NCBI GenBank assembly: GCA_964541725.1 | Contig: CAZIQG010000008.1 | Coordinates: forward strand, 1-23,941 | Direction of reading: 5' to 3' | Source: JAGOUY01 sp964541725 | GTDB lineage: Bacteria > Patescibacteriota > Patescibacteriia > 2-12-FULL-60-25 | Length of the DNA stretch: 23,941 nucleotides | In this document: piece by piece, positions 1-7,128 of the stretch | How positions within the stretch are numbered: the stretch's first letter is position 1 | Layout of the letters: each line of letters starts with the position of its first letter | The notes under the pieces: model-generated | Told to the model about the DNA's origin: nothing | Database searches by the model: none | What the model saw: the letters and a program-made list of their open reading frames with translations, nothing else | Made by a program: the position numbers and the translations under genes

Positions 1-46
1 GGCGGCTTGGATTCGTAGGATGTTTCTTTAGGGAGCTGGATACGCC

Positions 47-75
47 TTGACGTTCTTGGCGGAGGTTTATATACT
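47..75 (+). promoter_or_regulatory. clpB promoter (TTGACG-17-TATACT)
   Basis: The -35 element TTGACG (47-52) and -10 element TATACT (70-75) are separated by exactly 17 nt, a near-consensus housekeeping-sigma promoter. The predicted start, near 82, falls inside the CIRCE repeat at 80-106, so bound repressor would block initiation. The leader is about 38 nt with no SD ahead of the ATG at 120. Confidence 0.75.
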
Positions 76-79
76 CATT

Positions 80-106
80 TTAGCAGTCAAGCACTTCGAG
101 TGCTAA
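80..106 (+). promoter_or_regulatory. CIRCE operator (HrcA binding site)
   Basis: Left arm TTAGCAGTC (80-88), a 9-nt spacer and right arm GAGTGCTAA (98-106) match the CIRCE consensus TTAGCACTC-N9-GAGTGCTAA, with one mismatch in the left arm. CIRCE is the operator of the heat-shock repressor HrcA, which is best known on groE and dnaK operons and is found on clpB in some bacteria. The spacer also builds a tighter hairpin, AGCACT-TCG-AGTGCT (90-104), which would lie at the 5' end of the mRNA. HrcA itself is not in the window. Confidence 0.85.
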
Positions 107-119
107 TTCATCTACTTCT

Positions 120-2762
120 ATGTTACCCCAAAATTTCACCACAAAAAGCCAGGAAGCCTTGGCGATGGCGCAACAACTCGCCCTACAAAACGGACAAGCT
201 TCACTTGAGCCGCTCCACTTGTTTTATGCCCTCTTGAGCCAAGAAGACGGGGTTGTCCCCGCCTTGTTTAACAAGCTCGCCGTCCCCGTCGTCGCCTTAC
301 GGACACAGACCCAAGCGGCCTTAGACCGACTCCCTCGCACACATTCGACCGGTGGGATTGGGCAACTCTACATCTCGCCTGAAATGGCAAAAGCCTTGCA
401 GAATGCGGATCGGATCGCGAAGCAATTTAAAGATGAGTACATCTCGACGGAACACCTTTTGCTCGCCCTAGCAGAAGGCCAGTCTGAGATTGGAAATCTT
501 TTGACACAGAACGGTGTGAACATGGAAGCGTTATTCTCTGCATTGAAAGATGTGCGTGGGAATGTGAACGTCAACAATCCTGAACCGGAGAGTGCGTATC
601 AAGCCTTGGAAAAATATGCGAAAAATCTGACCGCGCTCGCTCGACAGGAGAAACTTGATCCTGTGGTTGGGCGTGATGATGAGATTCGACGCGTGATGCA
701 GATTTTGTTACGTCGCACGAAGAATAATCCAGTCCTCATCGGAGAAGCTGGGACAGGGAAAACGGCTATCGTGGAAGGACTCGCGCAACGGATTGTGGCG
801 GGTGATGTGCCTGAATCACTACAAGATAAAGAAGTCATCTCTTTAGATATTGGATCGTTGGTGGCTGGCACAAAGTTTCGCGGGGAATTTGAGGAACGTC
901 TTAAAGCCGTAATCCGCGATGTTGAAAAATCTTCGGGAAAAGTCATCTTGTTTATCGATGAATTACATACCCTGGTAGGAGCAGGAACTTCGGGTGACAG
1001 TGGCTCATTGGATGCGTCGAACATGCTTAAGCCTGCCTTAGCACGTGGTGAGCTGCGTGCCGTAGGTGCGACGACGCTCCAGGAATATCAAAAATATATT
1101 GAGAAAGATGCGGCCTTAGCACGCCGCTTCCAGCCCGTGCATGTCAACGAACCATCGGAAGATGATACGATCGCGATCTTGCGTGGGATTAAAGACAAAT
1201 ATGAATTGCATAGCGGGGTGCGTATTACGGATAGCGCCATTGTGTCGGCGGTGAAATTATCGACGCGCTATATTAGCGATCGCTTCTTGCCAGATAAGGC
1301 CGTGGATTTGATTGATGAAGCGGCTTCCGCGCTCCGTATGCAAATTGATTCCTTGCCGGAAGAATTGGATAAGCTTAAGCGTGATTTGATGAAGTCGGAG
1401 ATTGAAAAGCGCGCGCTTACGAAGGAAGAAGATGCAGAATCAAAAGAACGACTTCAGGTCTTAGAAAAGCATATTAGCGAGGTGCGTGAAACATCGAATC
1501 AATTGGAACTGTCTTGGAAAGCGGAAAAGGAATTGATTACCGCGATCCAGGAAGACAAGAAAGAGACGGAGCGTTTGAAGAATGAGGCGGATATTGCGGA
1601 GCGCCGTGGGGATTTGGAAAAAGCTTCGGAGATTCGCTATGGACGTTTGCCGGAACGAGAGAAACACCATAAAGAAACCCAACAAAAACTCAAAGAACTT
1701 CAGGGACAACGCGGTCTTTTGAAGGACGCTGTGACGGAAGAGGATATTGCAACCGTCGTGGCTCGTTGGACGGGGATTCCGGTGCAACGCATGTTGCAAT
1801 CGGAAGCTTCTCGCTTGGCAACCTTAGAGGATGAGCTACATAAGCGCGTGATCGGCCAACATGAGGCGGTAGAAGCGGTTTCAAACGCCTTACGTCGTTC
1901 ACGTGCAGGGATTAGTGAAGAGAAGCGTCCGATTGGGTCCTTCCTGTTTCTTGGACCCACGGGTGTGGGGAAAACGGAGTTGGCGAAAGCCCTTGCGACG
2001 ACCATGTTTGATGATGAAGATGCGATGATTCGTGTCGATATGTCGGAATACATGGAGAAGCATTCTGTCTCTCGCATGATCGGCTCCCCTCCTGGCTACG
2101 TGGGATATGATGAAGGTGGACAGCTCACCGAGAAGATCCGTCGTCGACCATATGCGGTCATCCTCTTGGATGAAGTTGAGAAAGCGCATCCAGATGTGTT
2201 TCATCTCTTGTTACAAGTCCTTGATGATGGGCGCTTAACCGACGGCAAAGGCCGACAGGTAAACTTCAAGAACACGATTATTATCATGACCTCAAATATT
2301 GGATCAGATATGATCCTGGATTGGGGCAAGCGCCGTGGCGAGATTGGCTTTGTGCATGAAGACGCGAAAACCTCGGATAAACAGGAAGAAAATATCCGCG
2401 GCAAAGTCATGGAATTATTACGCGACCACTTCCGTCCAGAATTCTTGAACCGTGTTGATGAAATCGTCATGTTCCAAGCGCTCATCAAAGAAGATCTTGC
2501 TAAGATCGTTGATCTGCAGATCGCTTCGGTCGTGAAACGCTTGCAACAAAAGCGCATTAACCTGACGTTTACCGATAAGGCGCGAGAACTGGTGGCGGAT
2601 AAGGGCTATGACCCTTCCTTCGGGGCTCGACCTTTGAAGCGCGCGATCCAGGATCTGATCTTGGATGAATTGGCACTTAAGATGATTAAGCATGAGATTA
2701 AAGAAGGTGAATCCGTGAAGATTGATGTGAAGAAAGAGAAGATTGTGATGACGGTTTCGTAA
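120..2762 (+). CDS. clpB: ClpB, ATP-dependent disaggregase (Hsp100)
   Basis: ClpB is a hexameric cytosolic AAA+ machine that threads aggregated proteins through its pore, together with the DnaK system. The 880-aa product is full length (family about 850-880). It has the N-terminal Clp repeat domain (1-150), NBD1 with Walker A GEAGTGKT (208-215) and Walker B LFIDE (276-280), a charged coiled-coil middle domain (about 400-530) that distinguishes ClpB from ClpA and ClpC, and NBD2 with Walker A GPTGVGKT (612-619) and Walker B ILLDEVEKAHPD near 684. The C-terminal D2-small domain contains FGARPLKRAIQ. ATG 120 is chosen because the family N-terminus (NFTTKSQEAL) begins immediately after it. No SD is visible. 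It is a single-gene unit: CIRCE-controlled promoter upstream and a terminator overlapping the stop codon. This identification is very secure. Confidence 0.98.
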   Translation: MLPQNFTTKSQEALAMAQQLALQNGQASLEPLHLFYALLSQEDGVVPALFNKLAVPVVALRTQTQAALDRLPRTHSTGGIGQLYISPEMAKALQNADRIAKQFKDEYISTEHLLLALAEGQSEIGNLLTQNGVNMEALFSALKDVRGNVNVNNPEPESAYQALEKYAKNLTALARQEKLDPVVGRDDEIRRVMQILLRRTKNNPVLIGEAGTGKTAIVEGLAQRIVAGDVPESLQDKEVISLDIGSLVAGTKFRGEFEERLKAVIRDVEKSSGKVILFIDELHTLVGAGTSGDSGSLDASNMLKPALARGELRAVGATTLQEYQKYIEKDAALARRFQPVHVNEPSEDDTIAILRGIKDKYELHSGVRITDSAIVSAVKLSTRYISDRFLPDKAVDLIDEAASALRMQIDSLPEELDKLKRDLMKSEIEKRALTKEEDAESKERLQVLEKHISEVRETSNQLELSWKAEKELITAIQEDKKETERLKNEADIAERRGDLEKASEIRYGRLPEREKHHKETQQKLKELQGQRGLLKDAVTEEDIATVVARWTGIPVQRMLQSEASRLATLEDELHKRVIGQHEAVEAVSNALRRSRAGISEEKRPIGSFLFLGPTGVGKTELAKALATTMFDDEDAMIRVDMSEYMEKHSVSRMIGSPPGYVGYDEGGQLTEKIRRRPYAVILLDEVEKAHPDVFHLLLQVLDDGRLTDGKGRQVNFKNTIIIMTSNIGSDMILDWGKRRGEIGFVHEDAKTSDKQEENIRGKVMELLRDHFRPEFLNRVDEIVMFQALIKEDLAKIVDLQIASVVKRLQQKRINLTFTDKARELVADKGYDPSFGARPLKRAIQDLILDELALKMIKHEIKEGESVKIDVKKEKIVMTVS

Positions 2763-2803
2763 AAAGAAAAACACTCCGACTAAATCGGAGTGTTTTTCTT
2801 TTT
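2761..2803. terminator. Bidirectional terminator between clpB and the facing gene
   Basis: A perfect 19-bp inverted repeat (2761-2779 with 2785-2803) surrounds a 5-nt CTAAA loop. The core ACACTCCGA/TCGGAGTGT is flanked by A-tracts on the left and T-tracts on the right, so it ends transcription in both directions. It serves clpB, whose stop codon it overlaps, and the minus-strand gene ending at 2809. Confidence 0.9.
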
Positions 2804-2808
2804 ACAGC

Positions 2809-3222
2809 TTATGAAATACCTTCACTCTTTTTAAGAACTCCTTCATTCATTCGAAGAATGACCCAAAGGAAAAAGGCAAGTACCGGAATAAATATATAAC
2901 GAGTTGATTTAAACATGATATATCCAATTGGCAACTGTAAAGGAAATGTGACCAACATAATCCCACAAGCTACAAGCACACCTAACACGATCCGCCTTGA
3001 GCGTATGAAGAGCTGTAAAATCACTCCTAAGCCTCCCAAAAGAAGGAGTGCAGGGATCAAGGCCTGCAAGGGAATAATGAGCTGGCTTATGATGGTTCCC
3101 CCCAGAGCATATTGTATCGTTTGACGGATACTAGGTACGCTATATGAAAATCCTGATAGGTAATACCCAACAAGAAATAAAACCGCTCCGATAATAGCAC
3201 TTATAGTTTTGCTTTTATTCAT
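2809..3222 (-). CDS. Small polytopic membrane protein, unknown function
   Basis: This 137-aa hydrophobic protein is not one I can place in a family. Hydrophobic stretches suggest four membrane helices: about 7-25, 47-72, 78-98 and 108-124. Short basic segments (FIRSRR, KSTRY) between helices 2 and 3 and helices 3 and 4 suggest cytoplasmic loops, and the tail LKKSEGIS is charged. ATG at 3222 has no SD. A TAAACT hexamer ends 9 nt before it, which would give a near-leaderless message, but no good -35 is seen. It converges on clpB and shares its terminator. It could be a real but lineage-restricted gene. I am confident that it is coding and membrane-bound, and not about any role. Confidence 0.6.
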   Translation of the reverse strand: MNKSKTISAIIGAVLFLVGYYLSGFSYSVPSIRQTIQYALGGTIISQLIIPLQALIPALLLLGGLGVILQLFIRSRRIVLGVLVACGIMLVTFPLQLPIGYIMFKSTRYIFIPVLAFFLWVILRMNEGVLKKSEGIS

Positions 3223-3258
3223 AGTTATTTCAGTTTATCACATTTACTATTTTTTCCG

Positions 3259-3278
3259 TTAATGAAAAGTTTCATTAA
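3259..3278. repeat. AT-rich palindrome
   Basis: TTAATGAAA (3259-3267) and TTTCATTAA (3270-3278) form a perfect 9-bp inverted repeat with a 2-nt centre. It sits exactly where AT-rich sequence gives way to the GC-rich lipoprotein block. It might be an operator or a junction relic; the sequence does not decide. Confidence 0.4.
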
Positions 3279-3313
3279 AAACATGAATCCCGCAGGCGGA
3301 TTCGCGTTGCGGG
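3277..3313 (-). terminator. Possible terminator of the lipoprotein gene
   Basis: Read on the minus strand, CCCGCA (3313-3308) pairs with TGCGGG (3294-3289) around a 13-nt loop, and a run of five T residues follows at 3281-3277. The T run is separated from the stem by 7 nt, so the site is weak. Confidence 0.3.
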
Positions 3314-3363
3314 AGGGGGAGAGGAGCAGAGCCGGAGGGCGCGTCACGTGCCGCGGGGCTTTG

Positions 3364-3963
3364 CTAGGGGTTGTTGGGCTGGAGGAGGACGAGGTAGGCG
3401 CCGTAGAAGGAGTGCGTCGCGCCGTTCTGGATCGCGTGGCCGCCGATCTCGACCTCCGGGGTCGTGGCGACCGGGATCTCGCTGTACTGGCACGACCGGC
3501 TCTCCGTCGGCTCGAGCGGGCACCACAGCTGTAGACGCGAGATGTGCACCGCGTTGATGTCCGTGTCGGCGGGGACGTTGAAGTGGCAGGTGATCGACGT
3601 GGCGGCGCGGTCGACGCGCACGTAGTGCGAGCCGCGGGGTCGCGCGTGGCCGAAGTTGCTCCCCTCCACGAACATGGGGTTCACCGAGTAGGCGCCGCTG
3701 ATGGGCGCCGTGAAGCGCACCACCATGTCGACCTTGTCGGGCTCGGACGGGAAGGGGGACTCGTGGCACAGCTCGTCGTTGTTCACCCGGACGCCGCGCT
3801 CCGCGAAGGAGATGGCGGGGAGGATCATGGTGTACCCGGGCGGCGTGTTGTTCCAGCGGCGCCAGTCGCCCACGGGCGTGGTCGACGAGGTGGCCGGGGT
3901 GGAGGTGGTGGCGCAGGCGGTTGCGGCGAGACTCAGGAGGGCGAGGGCGGTGGCGAGCTTCAT
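3364..3963 (-). CDS. GC-rich secreted lipoprotein, unknown function
   Basis: The 199-aa protein begins with a signal peptide (MKLATALALLSLAATAC) whose Cys17 sits in a loose lipobox (ATAC), so lipid attachment is likely but not certain. A Ser/Thr/Pro-rich linker (18-32) leads to a beta-rich body with four cysteines (in ELCHE, TCHF, LWCPL and SRSCQ), probably two disulfides outside the membrane. The start at 3963 is preferred over the in-frame ATG at 4032 because AGAAGGA (minus strand, 3977-3971) is a good SD 7 nt upstream and the signal peptide follows directly. A promoter lies at 4094-4122. The gene is much GC-richer than its flanks and the style resembles secreted proteins of high-GC Gram-negatives such as myxobacteria. 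This suggests transfer, or less likely an assembly artefact. Overlapping open frames on both strands are GC-driven shadows. I do not recognise the family. Confidence 0.7.
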   Translation of the reverse strand: MKLATALALLSLAATACATTSTPATSSTTPVGDWRRWNNTPPGYTMILPAISFAERGVRVNNDELCHESPFPSEPDKVDMVVRFTAPISGAYSVNPMFVEGSNFGHARPRGSHYVRVDRAATSITCHFNVPADTDINAVHISRLQLWCPLEPTESRSCQYSEIPVATTPEVEIGGHAIQNGATHSFYGAYLVLLQPNNP

Positions 3964-4093
3964 GATGGATTCCTTCTGCTGGGGACAAGTGTCCCGCGGG
4001 TTGTCGGACGACACAATGATCGACGTGATCACGGTGCTGTGGAAGGCAAAAATGGCTTATTTCAGCCTTTCACAGAGAACGAACTAACGTAAC

Positions 4094-4122
4094 AAGATAG
4101 CAGAAAAAGAGGGTTTTGTCAA
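4094..4122 (-). promoter_or_regulatory. Minus-strand promoter (TTGACA-17-TATCTT)
   Basis: On the minus strand a consensus -35 TTGACA (4122-4117) and a -10 TATCTT (4099-4094) are 17 nt apart. The predicted start near 4087 gives a leader of about 120 nt to the lipoprotein ATG at 3963. The promoter lies in AT-rich sequence of the local style, so the GC-rich gene may have landed behind a resident promoter. Confidence 0.65.
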
Positions 4123-4140
4123 CAGATTTATCGAGTTATT

Positions 4141-4183
4141 ACATAGTAAAAAACACTCTGGAACAGAGTGTTTTTTACTATGT
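4141..4183. terminator. Long-stem bidirectional terminator
   Basis: A perfect 19-bp inverted repeat (4141-4159 with 4165-4183) has a 5-nt GGAAC loop and internal A6/T6 tracts around an ACACTCT/AGAGTGT core. On the minus strand it follows the tRNA-like fragment and tRNA-Pro, so it should end that transcript just before the lipoprotein promoter. Confidence 0.85.
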
Positions 4184-4192
4184 TCACGTCCG

Positions 4193-4331
4193 TGTCGGGC
4201 TAGGGAGACTCGAACTCCCGACCTCGTTAAAGCTCCGAGCTCTCGCTTCAACGCCCTCGCGTAGCAAGCCACCAACCTCTTTTCACATTACTCGATTCTA
4301 TCCACTGTCGGGCTAAGGAGACTCGAACTCC
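4193..4331. repeat. Direct repeat of a tRNA 3' end, 113 bp apart
   Basis: Positions 4193-4218 and 4306-4331 are identical at 25 of 26 bases (the difference is at TAGGG versus TAAGG). The right copy is the T-arm and acceptor 3' strand of tRNA-Pro. The left copy belongs to a tRNA-like fragment lacking a matching 5' half. Duplication of a tRNA 3' end is the signature left by tRNA-targeting integration, here with only 113 bp between copies. Confidence 0.6.
4195..4273 (-). pseudogene. tRNA-like 3' half (T-arm and acceptor strand, no 5' acceptor)
   Basis: The minus strand carries a perfect T-arm (GGGAG TTCGAGT CTCCC) followed by acceptor strand TAGCCCG and A, as in the neighbouring tRNA-Pro. Upstream there is a D-loop-like GGTTGGTGG, but no CGGGCTA-type strand that could close the acceptor. 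In place of an anticodon arm there is a 9-bp stem with one G-U pair (4225-4233 with 4245-4253) and an 11-nt loop. It is probably a degenerate or partial tRNA. A highly divergent tRNA with a long variable arm, or another structured RNA, cannot be excluded. Confidence 0.5.
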
Positions 4332-4380
4332 TGGCCTCCAAGTCCCGAACTTGGCGCGCTACCAACTGCGCTATAGCCCG
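4308..4380 (-). tRNA. tRNA-Pro(CGG)
   Basis: The acceptor pairs CGGGCTA with TAGCCCG. The D-arm contains AGTTGGTAG. The anticodon stem CCAAG/CTTGG encloses loop TTCGGGA, giving anticodon CGG (proline). The T-arm is AGGAG TTCGAGT CTCCT. The discriminator is A at 4308. The next bases on the minus strand are CAG, so CCA is not encoded and must be added. It lies downstream of yibE/F on the same strand, followed by the tRNA-like fragment and the terminator at 4141-4183. Confidence 0.95.
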
Positions 4381-4437
4381 GCATTGGATAGTATTTGCAT
4401 TGACTATTTAACAACTCCTACTTTTATCTGACAAGGT

Positions 4438-5616
4438 CTATGAAGGATGATGAATATGTGTACTTGGCTTCTCGGCTTCTAAGCTATTCAGCGACTGTCG
4501 CTTCATCACGTATGCAGCCAACAAGGCGGTGATAGGAACCGTAAAAATCAAACCGATGGTACCAGAGAGGGAGCGGATGATTTCGTCGACGACGGAGTCG
4601 AAGTTGATGAATTTGAGCCAGGAGCCGCCGAATTGTTTGTAGAGGAGCAATGTAGACAAGGAGCCGCCAACGTAGGCGTAGACGAGCGTATTCGCTAAGG
4701 CAGACATATGGTCGTTTCCGATGACCATGCCGGCGCGGAATAATTCTTTGAGCGAGAGGCGGTGGTTGGCGCGACGAACCTCGGCGACGCCCGAGACAAT
4801 CGAGACCGCCACATCTTCGACCACACCGGCGGAGGCGATGATGATACCGGCGAAGAGGAGGCCGCGAGGATTCAATAAGGGATTCTTATCAAAGAATAAG
4901 CGGTCCTCCTCGGTAGAAAGACCGGAGAGATGCGCCCAATCGGCGAATAACCACGAGACACCGTATGCGATTAAAGAACCTCCGATGGTACCAACAGCGG
5001 TGACAAGCGTTTTGCGATTCCAGCCGGTTGCGAACCCGCTTGAGATGAGTGTAAAGACTCCGGAGAGGAGAATCGCGATTGGGACAGGATTAAAGCCGCG
5101 TAAAAATAAAGGTATCAGCACGTATCCAATTAAGCCGATAGAGATCAGGATGGAGAGCGCCACTTTCAATCCTTGCCAGCCAGACAAGATAACCAACATT
5201 AATACAAACAAGATCCCTAACGTGATAAGCGCGGCACGACGGTCGAATCCTTCTAAATAGTAATTTGATCCACCATTATTTCCGGGTTGGACGAATACCA
5301 CCACCTTATCCCCTATCTCGGGATGGAGTTGGTAGGGATTAGAGCCGACATCCGAAGAAATTTCTTCTATTTTACCCTGTGAGGGACCGGATAAAAAACG
5401 CACTCGGTAAACCTCTACTTGTTGGCCGGTGGACGTAGTTTTCTGATCGCGGAGGGATAGGGATTCAATAATCCCACGCTCATAACTGCCTTCGACCCCA
5501 TCTTGGGTCACGACCGTAGACCCATCAATGGAGTCTGAGCCTTGGGCCTGGACGGCTACTGCAGAAAAACCACTGAGTCCCAAACATAGACAGGCGAGCA
5601 AGAGAAAACGCTTCAT
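4438..5616 (-). CDS. YibE/F family membrane protein
   Basis: The 392-aa protein starts with a signal sequence (1-24, ending VQAQG). A small extracytoplasmic beta domain follows (about 25-125, with VYRVRFLSGPSQGKIEE and IGDKVVVFV), then seven or eight membrane helices with the glycine-rich helices and loop pattern (GVVEDVAVS, GNDHMSALANTLVYAYVG) typical of YibE/F. Family members are integral membrane proteins without a settled biochemical role; transport or assembly roles have been suggested. ATG 5616 is chosen over upstream in-frame starts because GGAG lies about 5-7 nt ahead, the signal peptide follows directly, and it then begins 14 nt after the stop of the nuclease gene rather than overlapping it. 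The short gap implies an operon from the promoter at 7087-7115. No terminator is visible before tRNA-Pro, so readthrough into the tRNA is possible. Confidence 0.85.
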   Translation of the reverse strand: MKRFLLLACLCLGLSGFSAVAVQAQGSDSIDGSTVVTQDGVEGSYERGIIESLSLRDQKTTSTGQQVEVYRVRFLSGPSQGKIEEISSDVGSNPYQLHPEIGDKVVVFVQPGNNGGSNYYLEGFDRRAALITLGILFVLMLVILSGWQGLKVALSILISIGLIGYVLIPLFLRGFNPVPIAILLSGVFTLISSGFATGWNRKTLVTAVGTIGGSLIAYGVSWLFADWAHLSGLSTEEDRLFFDKNPLLNPRGLLFAGIIIASAGVVEDVAVSIVSGVAEVRRANHRLSLKELFRAGMVIGNDHMSALANTLVYAYVGGSLSTLLLYKQFGGSWLKFINFDSVVDEIIRSLSGTIGLIFTVPITALLAAYVMKRQSLNSLEAEKPSTHIHHPS

Positions 5617-5630
5617 ACTGCTCCAGCCTA

Positions 5631-7076
5631 TCATGAGCTGGCTTCCCAAGGGTAGGGTTCGGGATAGACCGCCTCTTGGCGAGCGTAGGTATTCAACCAA
5701 TGCAAGAGATGTGCCGTGGCGCGCACATCATCACGGTTATAGCACACAATATCTTCCAGAATGGCGTGATCTTGTGTCGATAACCAGGACTCGTAGGCCG
5801 TAATGGAGGCGCGGCCATTTTGGACTTCGCTTGTCCATGAAAATCCAAGAAATTTACAGATGTTTTTTAAGCTATAGAAATATAACGGATAAACAGCGCA
5901 CTCACGGGCCGCTTCTTTCAAATCCACTAAACGCGATTGGAATCGTTGCAATGACGGATTGTCCGTATCTCCGTAGCGCTTGCCCAAAATCTCTAAGCGC
6001 GTCGCTTCGTAATTGGCGTAGTGATAAATCGTATACTCTTCCGGTAACGTCGGAAGCCAATCCAGAAACTCTTTCCACATCTTTCCCTCATCTTCTGGAC
6101 GTTCCGCCGTGAATGATTGATACCGCTCCCCTGCCTGATCCTTAATCCAAAATCCATACAGATAGTCGGTATCTGTCATGGGATGACTCTCGATATCAAA
6201 ATGAATTTCGAGACCGGAAGTGATATGCGTCCAAGGCTTTTTGATAATGACGCAACGATCGACCAAGGAACGTGCCTGACGCTGGATGGATTGGAGGGCA
6301 CGCAGTGTCATCCCTGGAGCTTGTCCCGCGAAAGACTCTGGATCCATGTCGGCGGCGTCGTAAATCGTACGAATTCCTTGCTCGCGCAAAAATCCAAGCT
6401 TGTTCATGTCGACATTAAACAGAAGCGCGATATCATCGTGTTCTTTCGCTAAACGAAAACACGCTTTGCCCCAGGGGGATGTATCTTCACAGGTTTTCCG
6501 ATACACAGGCTCTGGACGTTCACCGCCAATAATCCGCTCTAATTTGATCGTAGCTTCTTTGAATTCGGCCAGATATTGATCTGGATTCGCTTCTAGGCGC
6601 TCGCCATCGCTATTGATGATAGCCGGATGAGCTGGAAAGCGTTTTTGGATGTTATCGAGCAGGACGCTATAAAATAATAATTGAAAGACGTGTTCTTTTT
6701 TGAGTTCATGTGCGCGCTTTACATCTACCGGTACGTAATACCAATTCCCTAGGGCGCTCTCGCCTTCATGACGCTCAAGAATATCGGGTCTACCCTGCCA
6801 CTCCCCATTTACCAACCAGCCTTGGTAGATCGTTGGAACTCCCGCACGCATTAACTCCAAGGTCTTCGCCGCCCCGTCGGCAGGAGAAGTCGTCGCTACT
6901 GATTCAAATGCTCCGTATTGGGTACGAACGACTTGCTCTTCATGATCGAGGCCATCGGCAAGACGCTGCTCCTCAAATTCAGTGAGAGGGCGACGCTCTG
7001 CGGGATCGCCAAAGCGCTCCCAATAGGGCCAGTGCGGACATTGCAGATAGCGGTAAAAATCAGTCGCGGTGAGCAT
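5631..7076 (-). CDS. TM0106-type RecB-like nuclease with RNase H-fold 3'-5' exonuclease domain
   Basis: This 481-aa protein fuses two nuclease modules. The N-terminal PD-(D/E)XK (RecB/Cas4-like) domain shows GRPD (95-98), VDVK (117-120) and the Q-x-x-x-Y helix (Q132, Y136). Cys13, Cys196 and Cys206 resemble an iron-sulfur set as in AddB/Cas4, but a fourth nearby cysteine is not obvious. The C-terminal half is a predicted RNase H-like exonuclease (YprB/RNase_H_2 type): D294-x-E296 in HFDIES, HYANYE (352-357), D385 and the closing YNRDDV motif (D449/D450). The family is predicted to act on DNA or RNA in repair or processing; its substrate is unknown. ATG 7076 has no SD, and a TACTCT -10 lies about 10 nt upstream, so the message is nearly leaderless. 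It heads an operon with yibE/F. Domain assignment is confident; biological role is open. Confidence 0.88.
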   Translation of the reverse strand: MLTATDFYRYLQCPHWPYWERFGDPAERRPLTEFEEQRLADGLDHEEQVVRTQYGAFESVATTSPADGAAKTLELMRAGVPTIYQGWLVNGEWQGRPDILERHEGESALGNWYYVPVDVKRAHELKKEHVFQLLFYSVLLDNIQKRFPAHPAIINSDGERLEANPDQYLAEFKEATIKLERIIGGERPEPVYRKTCEDTSPWGKACFRLAKEHDDIALLFNVDMNKLGFLREQGIRTIYDAADMDPESFAGQAPGMTLRALQSIQRQARSLVDRCVIIKKPWTHITSGLEIHFDIESHPMTDTDYLYGFWIKDQAGERYQSFTAERPEDEGKMWKEFLDWLPTLPEEYTIYHYANYEATRLEILGKRYGDTDNPSLQRFQSRLVDLKEAARECAVYPLYFYSLKNICKFLGFSWTSEVQNGRASITAYESWLSTQDHAILEDIVCYNRDDVRATAHLLHWLNTYARQEAVYPEPYPWEASS

Positions 7077-7086
7077 AGTTATGCGC

Positions 7087-7115
7087 AGAGTAGCCTTTAG
7101 GCGCTACAAGAGCAA
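7087..7115 (-). promoter_or_regulatory. Promoter of the nuclease-yibE operon (TTGCTC-17-TACTCT)
   Basis: On the minus strand, -35 TTGCTC (7115-7110) and -10 TACTCT (7092-7087) are 17 nt apart. The ATG at 7076 follows the -10 by 10 nt, so the expected leader is only a few bases. A small hairpin (GCC-TAAA-GGC) lies in the spacer. Confidence 0.55.
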
Positions 7116-7128
7116 TAATCTCTCGCCA

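Noticed and set aside
1..46. Possible end of an upstream gene at the left edge
   Set aside because: The three forward frames close within about 50 bases, and no recognisable peptide or start was seen on either strand.
599..2557. Minus-strand open frames inside clpB
   Set aside because: Shadows of the clpB codons; no family signal and no start signals.
3262..4092. Several long open frames on both strands overlapping the lipoprotein gene
   Set aside because: GC-rich sequence keeps many frames open. These translations are Arg/Gly/Pro repeats without a signal or SD, while the chosen frame has a signal peptide, SD and promoter.
4116..4316. Plus-strand open frame of 66 codons with RLELPTS-like sequence
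   Set aside because: It is the antisense reading of the tRNA-like fragment and the start of tRNA-Pro, a known source of spurious proteins.
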